This document shows, in pieces, positions 1 through 5,874 of a stretch of 6,461 nt of DNA. The notes under the pieces are model-generated. The model was given only the letters and a program-made list of their open reading frames with translations, ran no database searches and was not told the DNA's origin. The stretch comes from JBCBST01 sp039819115 (GTDB lineage: Bacteria > Bacteroidota > Rhodothermia > Balneolales > Balneolaceae), in the NCBI GenBank assembly GCA_039819115.1, contig JBCBST010000158.1, forward strand, positions 1 to 6,461, given 5' to 3'. A program made the translations under genes and the position numbers. How positions within the stretch are numbered: position 1 is the stretch's first letter; each line of letters opens with the position of its first letter.

Positions 1-18
1 ATGCCCTTAATCTCTTCT

Positions 19-23
19 AGGAG
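19..23 (+). promoter_or_regulatory. Shine-Dalgarno-like AGGAG before ATG 33
   Basis: AGGAG overlaps the in-frame TAG (18-20) and lies 9 bases before ATG 33. None of the other genes here has such a site, so it may be chance. If active, it would allow translation to restart on the truncated C45 body. Judged on position and match alone. Confidence 0.25.
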
Positions 24-32
24 TTCTGGAGC

Positions 33-830
33 ATGGCTGAAGGCGCAGCAGTAAACGAGAAAGGTCTGATTACCCTTAATCTGGCAGAAGAAACGATGAT
101 CTATTTTTCAAAAGGTTATCAAAGCTGTACCAATATTGGTCTGCGAACGGATGATGCCAATCATATAGCCTATAACCTGGACCTACCCGATTTTTTAATG
201 AAGTATAAGCCCGTCGTGCTCGATAATGGCCTTCAACTCGTATATGGCTTTCCGGGGATTATCGCTACAGGAGGTATGAACTCCAATTTTGCGGTTACTA
301 CCAACTCACTACCCAATTTAACGATGAACCTGAACGGGCTTCCCTTACCCTTCATGATTCGCAAACTGCTTATGTTCTCTGATCAGGATGAAGCGCTTCT
401 CTTTCTAGAGAACACGCCACTTGGGGCTCCGCAGAACATTATGATCGCAGGACGTAAAGGTATTCAGGATATTGAACGCTCTGCAAACCAGCACGTACGG
501 TACGAGCCCCCCCATAACGAGCAGGTTGTTTACCATACCAATCACCCTTTAGTAAATACAGACTTCAACCTACTCGCGGACACCAGTTTCCAAACATGTG
601 AGCGTTTTAGCTACCTGGATCAAGTTTTTAAAAAAACATCATCAGAGGATTCCCTGCTTAACCGGAGTATTCTGCTACAGTCCATTACAAACAGGGAAAG
701 TGGGATTCGCTATGAAGGCAATTACTTCAGTTTTCTGGCTTCTTATCCTACGAACCCAAAGCTGCCTCCCATTATCGAGCTGTTGTTACCAAAATCCGAT
801 ACCACTACCGCACTGTTACAATTCCGGTAA
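33..830 (+). CDS. C45-family acyltransferase/hydrolase, N-terminally truncated or broken
   Basis: This is the catalytic body of a peptidase family C45 protein (acyl-CoA:6-aminopenicillanate acyltransferase-like, NTN-hydrolase fold). These enzymes cut themselves before a cysteine, then hydrolyse or transfer acyl groups on amides. Seen: SCTNIGLR with candidate nucleophile Cys32; NLD at 48-50, whose Asp50 lies 18 residues after the Cys, the same spacing as Cys103/Asp121 in the Penicillium enzyme; GMNSNFAVTTNS at 81-92; HTNHPL at 168-173; and Arg191 in TCER as candidate for the conserved late arginine. The C-terminus looks complete. The N-terminus does not: family members usually carry far more than 31 residues before the Cys. 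The reading frame continues upstream with a family-like EFWS before MAEGA, but meets TAG at 18-20. ATG 33 is the first available start after that stop. The serine hydrolase at 887 follows 56 bases later without a clear terminator, so co-transcription is possible. Natural substrate unknown. The family call is firm; whether the gene is functional is uncertain. Confidence 0.82.
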   Translation: MAEGAAVNEKGLITLNLAEETMIYFSKGYQSCTNIGLRTDDANHIAYNLDLPDFLMKYKPVVLDNGLQLVYGFPGIIATGGMNSNFAVTTNSLPNLTMNLNGLPLPFMIRKLLMFSDQDEALLFLENTPLGAPQNIMIAGRKGIQDIERSANQHVRYEPPHNEQVVYHTNHPLVNTDFNLLADTSFQTCERFSYLDQVFKKTSSEDSLLNRSILLQSITNRESGIRYEGNYFSFLASYPTNPKLPPIIELLLPKSDTTTALLQFR

Positions 831-886
831 CTGCACTTAATCTTGTTTCGTGTATTTCCTTTCGGCTAACTTAGCTTTTTAAATCT

Positions 887-1993
887 ATGAGAAATTATTT
901 TTCACTCCTTGTTTCTGTTCTTCTTCTCTCGGTTTTCTTATTGGCTGTTTCCTCAACCTATGCACAAATACAAACAGCTGATGGAAAGAACATCAACACT
1001 CATTCGTTAGACCGGTTTATCCAGTCCCAAATGAAGTCCCATGATGTACCTGGGTTGTCATTCGCATTGATTAATAACGGGAAACTGGTGTATCACGCGT
1101 CTTATGGTGTACAAAATACAGAGAACAGCGAACCCGTTACGGATACTACCATTTTTGAAGCTGCTTCTATCTCCAAATCCGTATTTGCCGGTTTTGCAAT
1201 GATGATGGTTGAAAGAGGAGTACTTGATCTTGATACACCTTTACATACCTACCTGCCTGAACCTTTGCTGGAATACGATAATCGATACAAAATGATTACT
1301 TCACGAATGGTACTTTCGCACATGTCCGGCTTACCAAACTGGCGATTCTTTAATGAGGATGGTCAATTGGATATTAAGTTTACGCCTGGGACAGATTTTC
1401 ACTACTCCGGGGAAGGTTATGAGTACCTTGCCCGTGTATTAGCTCATATACATGGTGTGGATTACCATGGATTGGAGCAGGTTATCAAAGAACAACTGTA
1501 CACCCCATTGGAAATGAACAATTCGGGGTTCAGGCTGTCGAATGAAAAACTCAAAGTTCAAAAAGCCGTCGGTTACGAAGATGGGATCGTGAGTGAAGGC
1601 ATCCCTTCCGATTTAGCCCGGCCGTATTTTGGAGCTGCATTCCGATTTCATACCACTGCATCTGATTTCTCAAAATGGATGATTGCCCTTATGGAAAATC
1701 GAATGATTGACAGAAAAACAACCGACGAAATGTTCAGAAATCAGGTTGTCTTACCCGAGGATGAATCATTGCGGACCGAAAATGGATTCGATTCCTGGGG
1801 ACTCGGCGTGATGCGCGTCGATACACCACTTGGTATCAAAATCGCACATGGAGGAATGAATCCCAGCTTTCAGGGTTATTACATGATGTTTAAAGAAGAA
1901 GGATTCGGAATCTTTGGGAACAGTAATACGGCTATTGATATTGTGCCCGCTGTGGAAGAGTTTTTAATACACGGTTCAGGAAACAGGGATTAA
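887..1993 (+). CDS. Secreted serine hydrolase, class-C beta-lactamase-like
   Basis: Member of the beta-lactamase/DD-peptidase-like serine hydrolase family (Pfam Beta-lactamase, PF00144), 368 aa, a usual length. Residues 1-26 form a Sec signal peptide with a long hydrophobic core and a likely cut at TYA|Q, so the enzyme probably works in the periplasm or outside the cell. Seen: SxxK as S94-I-S-K97 (nucleophile and general base); HMSGLPNWR at 145-153, equivalent to the HTSG region; Y173-S-G in FHYSGEGYEYL, in place of the YxN of true class C enzymes; and HGG at 321-323, equivalent to KTG. The family includes esterases, D-aminopeptidases and amide hydrolases, and these motifs do not choose between them. 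The YSGEGYEYL form points to an environmental hydrolase subgroup rather than a resistance beta-lactamase. The ATG at 887 is chosen because the signal peptide begins directly there; no Shine-Dalgarno precedes it. Confidence 0.9.
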   Translation: MRNYFSLLVSVLLLSVFLLAVSSTYAQIQTADGKNINTHSLDRFIQSQMKSHDVPGLSFALINNGKLVYHASYGVQNTENSEPVTDTTIFEAASISKSVFAGFAMMMVERGVLDLDTPLHTYLPEPLLEYDNRYKMITSRMVLSHMSGLPNWRFFNEDGQLDIKFTPGTDFHYSGEGYEYLARVLAHIHGVDYHGLEQVIKEQLYTPLEMNNSGFRLSNEKLKVQKAVGYEDGIVSEGIPSDLARPYFGAAFRFHTTASDFSKWMIALMENRMIDRKTTDEMFRNQVVLPEDESLRTENGFDSWGLGVMRVDTPLGIKIAHGGMNPSFQGYYMMFKEEGFGIFGNSNTAIDIVPAVEEFLIHGSGNRD

Positions 1994-2007
1994 AGTCATG
2001 ATAGATA

Positions 2008-2035
2008 TAGGTTTTATTGATATCAACAAAACCTA
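2008..2035. terminator. Hairpin between converging genes, possible terminator
   Basis: TAGGTTTT at 2008-2015 pairs with AAAACCTA at 2028-2035 (8 bp). After one A/C mismatch, TTG/CAA adds 3 bp and leaves a 4-base loop. It begins 14 bases after the stop of the serine hydrolase gene. Neither side has a U-tract directly after the stem in its own transcript, so it is not a classic intrinsic terminator. It could still end or protect the 3' end of either converging message. Confidence 0.35.
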
Positions 2036-2083
2036 CTTCTATGTAAGAAAAAGTATCTGAATCTCTGCTCTTTTTTTGAACAG

Positions 2084-2132
2084 ATATTCCAGCGCACACT
2101 TACTTACCTGATTAGCGTATACGCTGGAATAT
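2084..2132. repeat. 11-bp inverted repeat with nested 12-bp palindrome
   Basis: ATATTCCAGCG (2084-2094) is perfectly repeated in inverted form as CGCTGGAATAT (2122-2132), separated by 27 bases. The right arm overlaps a perfect palindrome, AGCGTATACGCT (2114-2125). It starts 10 bases beyond the stop of the M1 peptidase gene. The neighbouring homopolymer (T7 at 2071-2077, + strand) lies on the wrong side to serve as a U-tract for either gene: for M1 transcripts it reads as A's after the stem. Possible roles are a 3'-end stem or a protein-binding site. The repeat is certain; the function is not. Confidence 0.6.
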
Positions 2133-2141
2133 GTAAACGTT

Positions 2142-4535
2142 CTAGTTATTCTCCATTTCTTCGGCGCGTTTTGCCCGCTGCATTTTGTTTTCACGTACAG
2201 AGGTATTTCGTTGTGAGCGTCCACCTTGCAGGAACATTTCAAATCGGGTGGGTTCAACCCGCTTAGGCCAGTAATTATTATCGCGATCCGTATCTGCCGT
2301 TTCCAGGTTCGAATCCAACACAATCCCAACCACCTTCTTCTTGAAGGCGAATACTTTACTTACCTCTTCACTGGGATTCATTTTCCAGATTTCAGCTGGT
2401 ATGTATTCCCGTTCGGTGGTCCCATCTTCAAACTCAAAATCCAGTACAATCGGCATCACCAGTCCACCAACGTTCTTGAAATCAAGCTCGTAGAATTCGT
2501 ATCCGGCGTTGATCAACTCCTGATGGTCTTCTGTCATGCGGGCCAGTACACGCTCATATTCTGCCCGGTCTATGGCATCCACATTGAACTCAGAATAGGA
2601 ATTATAAAAATCCAGCAGTTCGGGACGGGTGTCGGTATACTTCTCAAGACCTGCATTGCGAATCTCGCCAATTCGTTTTGGCTGAGCTTCATCCTTCTTT
2701 TTGGCCAGGTCTTTTTCCACATCGGGGTTAAAGCTGGACAGCTGATACCACTTCACGTCATCTAAGGATATATCCACATGATCGTTGGTGAAGAACCAAC
2801 CTCTCCAGAACCAATCCAGATCGGTACCCGAGGCATCTTCCATGGTCCGGAATAAGTCAGCCGGAGTTGGGTGTTTAAACATCCATCGCTGGGAATACGT
2901 TTTGAATGCGTAATCGAATACTTCACGGCCCAAAATGGTCTCTCTCAGTATGTTTAACGCTGTTGCCGGTTTACCATAAGCGTTAGAACCGAACTGAAAG
3001 ATGGACTCTGAGTTCGTCATGATCGGCATGATGTACTGCTTATCCCCTTTCATGTAATTGACGATGTTTCGTGCTGGTCCCCGTCGTGATGGGTAATCCG
3101 GTTCAAATTCCTGCTCAGTCAGATATTGAAGAAACGTATTCAATCCTTCATCCATCCAGGTCCACTGACGTTCGTCGGAGTTAACAATCATAGGAAACCA
3201 GTTATGACCTACTTCATGAATGATCACCCCAATCATGCCATACTTGGTTCGCTCAGAATAGGTGCCGTCTTTTTCATTTCTGCCATAGTTAAAGCAGATC
3301 ATTGGGTATTCCATCCCATTAGCTGCTTCAACAGAAATAGCCACCGGATAAGGATAATCGAATGTGAATTTAGAATAGGTTTCTACCGTATGTGCGACTA
3401 CCTCGGTTGAATAGGTGCCAAATGTGACATTCGATTCTTTAGGATAATAGCTCATAGCCATTACTGTTTTGTTATTCAGCTTAACACCCATAGCATCCCA
3501 GATATACTTTCTGGATGAACCCCAGGCAAAATCGCGAACCATTTCAGCTTTGTAGTGCCAAGTCTTCTGGTTACCGTGTTGTGGGTTTGCTTCTTTGGCT
3601 TCCGCTTCTTCTTTGGTTACAATGACAACAGGTTTATCCGATGTTTTTGAAGCCTCGTACCTGCGTCGTTCTTCAGCAGAAAGTACCTGCGATGCATTTT
3701 GAAGTTCACCGGTAGATGCCACTACGTGATCGCCGGGTACTGTAATTTTTACGTCGTAGTTCCCAAAAACAAGGGCAAACTCGCCCCGACCTAAAAACTG
3801 TTTGTTTTGCCATCCTTCCACATCATTATACACCGCCATTCGTGGATACCACTGAGTGATTGTATACAACCAGTTGCCGTCTTCCTGAAAAAACTCAGCG
3901 CCGCCACGACCGCCATAACGGATACGATCATGAACTAAAAAGGACCAGTCTACATCAAACACAAACTTCTGGCCAGGTTGTAGTGGAGCAGGCAAATCAA
4001 TACGCATCATGGTATTCACAATCGTATAAGGTAATGCATTACCCCTGCTGTCGGCCACTTTTTTGATGTTGTACCCATAATCTTCGTTATGACCGATCAA
4101 ATCCTCCACCGTATTGGAACCTATCCGGTTTGGATTAATCGATGTGGCCCTGATTTTATAGGTATCAGAATCTGGCGCTCTTACATTTTGATCCAACTGA
4201 AGCCACAAATATTCCAGATGATCGGGCGAGTTGTTGAAATACGTAACACGCTGGGAACCTGTCAACATCTGGTTCTCATCATTCAGCTCTACATTTATCG
4301 TGTAATCTGCTCGCTGCTGATAGTATTCATGGCCAGGAGCACCGCTTGCGGTACGATATACATTTGGAGTAGGAAGCAGATCGTACATCTGCCGGAACTT
4401 ATTAGTATTCGTTCGGGGGGCTTCACCCTGTGCATACAAGGCAGGACTAAGCATCACAAAAGAAACCAATAGGGTTAGAAATGCACGGATATGCATTTTT
4501 GAGTTTTTCATCAGGTTTGGGTTTATGTTTCTCAT
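2142..4535 (-). CDS. Secreted M1-family zinc metallopeptidase
   Basis: M1 (gluzincin) aminopeptidase family; removes N-terminal residues from peptides with one catalytic zinc. Seen: H440-E-V-G-H444 followed after 18 residues by E463 in WMDEGLNTF (two His and Glu zinc ligands, E441 catalytic); GMEYP at 407-411, equivalent to the exopeptidase GAMEN motif; and Tyr520 in SNAYGK, a candidate for the transition-state tyrosine. Residues 75-270 form the N-terminal beta domain, about 370-590 the catalytic domain. About 685-770 look like a C-terminal beta-sandwich (GGLVMPIVLDFEF, AEIW). A charged stretch at 286-325 and a basic tail from 772 are extras. A signal peptide ends near ALYA|Q36, implying periplasmic or outer-envelope location. 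Met9 (codon 4511-4509) may be the true start: MKNSKMHIR then gives a standard signal peptide, while Met1 adds eight polar residues. Lies 51 bases after the HupE-like gene (75 from Met9), same strand, probably one operon. No type IX sorting domain seen. Confidence 0.93.
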   Translation of the reverse strand: MRNINPNLMKNSKMHIRAFLTLLVSFVMLSPALYAQGEAPRTNTNKFRQMYDLLPTPNVYRTASGAPGHEYYQQRADYTINVELNDENQMLTGSQRVTYFNNSPDHLEYLWLQLDQNVRAPDSDTYKIRATSINPNRIGSNTVEDLIGHNEDYGYNIKKVADSRGNALPYTIVNTMMRIDLPAPLQPGQKFVFDVDWSFLVHDRIRYGGRGGAEFFQEDGNWLYTITQWYPRMAVYNDVEGWQNKQFLGRGEFALVFGNYDVKITVPGDHVVASTGELQNASQVLSAEERRRYEASKTSDKPVVIVTKEEAEAKEANPQHGNQKTWHYKAEMVRDFAWGSSRKYIWDAMGVKLNNKTVMAMSYYPKESNVTFGTYSTEVVAHTVETYSKFTFDYPYPVAISVEAANGMEYPMICFNYGRNEKDGTYSERTKYGMIGVIIHEVGHNWFPMIVNSDERQWTWMDEGLNTFLQYLTEQEFEPDYPSRRGPARNIVNYMKGDKQYIMPIMTNSESIFQFGSNAYGKPATALNILRETILGREVFDYAFKTYSQRWMFKHPTPADLFRTMEDASGTDLDWFWRGWFFTNDHVDISLDDVKWYQLSSFNPDVEKDLAKKKDEAQPKRIGEIRNAGLEKYTDTRPELLDFYNSYSEFNVDAIDRAEYERVLARMTEDHQELINAGYEFYELDFKNVGGLVMPIVLDFEFEDGTTEREYIPAEIWKMNPSEEVSKVFAFKKKVVGIVLDSNLETADTDRDNNYWPKRVEPTRFEMFLQGGRSQRNTSVRENKMQRAKRAEEMENN

Positions 4536-4586
4536 TTATCTTATAACATCAGGTTGTGTATACATCGTCTCATATGTTCTGTATAG

Positions 4587-5186
4587 TCAGGTCCAAAAAG
4601 CAGTTTCAGACATCAGGATAACCGATATTCCTGCAGCGGCGCCCGACATAAAAATGGTCCATGAACGTGCCGAAACACCAAATCCCCGCTGGAAAAGGAC
4701 CATCAGTGAGAGGATGATAGCAACAATGAATAACTGGCCAATTTCAAGGCCGAGATTAAAGCTTAATAATGGGAGAAGAATGCTCTCTTCTTTGCCCAAT
4801 AACATGCGTAAATAGTTTGAAAACCCCATTCCGTGAATGAGTCCGAATAGTAGTGCGATCAGATAGCTGAATTGGTAATTCTTTTTGTTTTCTGTTGTTT
4901 GATACGCCTTCCTTGTAACCGTGACATTGTATATACATGTCAGAAGAATGGTGACAGGGATCAGGAATTCAATAATCTCAGAAGGGATAAGAATTACATT
5001 CAGAGTAGCAAGAGCAAGAGTTACGCTGTGTCCGATGGTAAAAGCTGTAACCAGAATACCCACTTTCTTGATGTCCTTGATTCGGTACAAGGCAGTAAGG
5101 GCAATAATAAAGAGAATGTGATCGTATGCTTGTAAATCAGATATATGATCGATGCCTAATTTCAGATAGGCCGTAAATTCAGACAT
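4587..5186 (-). CDS. HupE/UreJ-family membrane protein, putative metal transporter
   Basis: Short (199 aa) HupE/UreJ-type integral membrane protein, matching the HupE/UreJ_2 form seen alone in Bacteroidota. Relatives HupE and UreJ are linked to nickel uptake for hydrogenase and urease, but no such enzyme is encoded here, so the metal is unknown. About six membrane helices: 22-36, 41-62, 71-90, 106-128, 136-165 and 176-198. Histidines and acids in membrane segments are the candidate metal ligands: GIDH at 11-14, YDH at 21-23, TIGHS at 50-54, FGLIHGMGFS at 114-123 and FNLGLEIGQ at 143-151. There is no signal peptide and no large extracytoplasmic N-terminal domain, unlike many proteobacterial homologues, which fuse one in front. 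First gene of a likely operon with the M1 peptidase; divergent from the DUF6702 gene. The ATG at 5186 is preceded by an AT-rich leader without Shine-Dalgarno. Family call firm; nickel transport is family inference only. Confidence 0.88.
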   Translation of the reverse strand: MSEFTAYLKLGIDHISDLQAYDHILFIIALTALYRIKDIKKVGILVTAFTIGHSVTLALATLNVILIPSEIIEFLIPVTILLTCIYNVTVTRKAYQTTENKKNYQFSYLIALLFGLIHGMGFSNYLRMLLGKEESILLPLLSFNLGLEIGQLFIVAIILSLMVLFQRGFGVSARSWTIFMSGAAAGISVILMSETAFWT

Positions 5187-5270
5187 TTAAATTGTTACTG
5201 CGGGGTATCCCAATTGTTTGAAGCAATCACGCTACGTACTTTATGATAAACTATCAACAAGCTGGCGTAC
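5187..5270. promoter_or_regulatory. Divergent promoter region between HupE-like and DUF6702 genes
   Basis: These 84 bases separate two genes pointing away from each other, so they must hold the promoter of at least the DUF6702 gene and probably of the HupE-M1 operon. A + strand candidate is TTGAAG (5218-5223), 18 bases, TATGAT (5242-5247), which places the start of transcription close to ATG 5271. The -10 lies inside TTTATGATAAA (5240-5250), symmetric about its central G; read on the - strand this gives TATCAT, so both directions could share it. AATTGTT occurs twice (5190-5196 and 5212-5218), 22 bases apart, a possible operator. The Bacteroidota-type TAnnTTTG element was not found at good quality. 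Confidence 0.4.
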
Positions 5271-5804
5271 ATGAATTCCCTGCTCTACCTTTGCATACTC
5301 CTTTGTTTTACTTCTTTTAGCGTTTCCAGGGATGCAGTAGAAGAAACTCATCCTATTTATGTAAGCTTAGCTTTAGTGGATCACAATCCACAGGAAGAAA
5401 CCTTAGACATTTCCCTGAAAATGTTTACGGATGATTTACAGGCTGCCATTCGAAAGCATGCGAAACGTGATGACCTCTATGTTGGATATGAAAAAGAAAT
5501 ACCTGCGGTAGATTCAATCATCCATCGCTATGTAAATGATCAGGTACAGTTTTTACCCAATAATGTGACCGAACCACAAACAATGAGTTATCTGGGTAAG
5601 GAGATCGAGCTGGATGTAACCTGGTGTTACTTTAGAATTGCTGATGTATCCGACCTGAAACAGCTAACTACGCATTGCGAATTGTTTACTGAGCTTTTTC
5701 CCTCTCAAACTACCATCATGCATGTGAAACGAAAGGGGAAAGAAAAATCGATGCTCTTCAAACGCGGTAAAACCTTTCAAAACGTCATCTTTTCTGACGA
5801 TTAA
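5271..5804 (+). CDS. DUF6702-family exported protein
   Basis: A 177-aa protein that I recognise as DUF6702, a family of unknown function found mostly in Bacteroidota. Residues 1-19 are a probable signal peptide (hydrophobic core 3-18), so the protein should be exported. The mature part opens with T-H27-P-I-Y-V-S-L, followed by alternating, beta-rich sequence: DISLKMFTDDLQAAI at 46-60, GKEIELDVTWCYFRI at 109-123, and the ending LFKRGKTFQNVIF at 162-174. Cys119 and Cys136 remain in the mature chain and could form a disulfide. Six histidines (27, 38, 63, 85, 135, 151) are available for metal binding, though no compact site is evident. It is divergent from a HupE-like gene, and the opening resembles the extracytoplasmic domain fused before HupE/UreJ in proteobacteria. 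I therefore infer a partner role with HupE. The start is supported by the signal peptide; no Shine-Dalgarno is seen. Function not established. Confidence 0.75.
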   Translation: MNSLLYLCILLCFTSFSVSRDAVEETHPIYVSLALVDHNPQEETLDISLKMFTDDLQAAIRKHAKRDDLYVGYEKEIPAVDSIIHRYVNDQVQFLPNNVTEPQTMSYLGKEIELDVTWCYFRIADVSDLKQLTTHCELFTELFPSQTTIMHVKRKGKEKSMLFKRGKTFQNVIFSDD

Positions 5805-5874
5805 CCATACCGAAACCAGGTTTGTATTCCATCGTAGGTCGCTTGTCATCAAAAAGCCTCAACTTCGAAATGGT

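Noticed and set aside
839..846. TAATCTTG as a Bacteroidota-type -7 element (TAnnTTTG) for the serine hydrolase gene.
   Set aside because: It has one mismatch and no matching TTTG at the expected distance upstream.
865..880. GCTAACTTAGC followed by TTTTT as a terminator after the C45 gene.
   Set aside because: The symmetry has a one-base centre, so as a real hairpin only about three pairs remain; too weak to call.
2306..2316. GGTTCGAATCC, identical to the classic T-arm of tRNAs, as a hint of a tRNA or attachment site.
   Set aside because: It lies inside the M1 peptidase gene, encoding the conserved-looking DSNLETAD part, and no acceptor, D or anticodon arm can be assembled around it.
2226..2765. 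A 179-codon open frame on the + strand opposite the M1 peptidase.
   Set aside because: It is antisense to a well-supported gene, has no recognisable domain, and its composition follows from the coding bias of the opposite strand.
2142..5186. Nickel-enzyme (hydrogenase or urease) maturation locus, suggested by HupE/UreJ.
   Set aside because: No hydrogenase, urease or accessory gene is in the window; the short HupE form is common without them in this group.
5813..5823. AAACCAGGTTT after the DUF6702 gene as a terminator.
   Set aside because: The symmetric centre is a single base, leaving at most about four pairs with a minimal loop, and no T-run follows.
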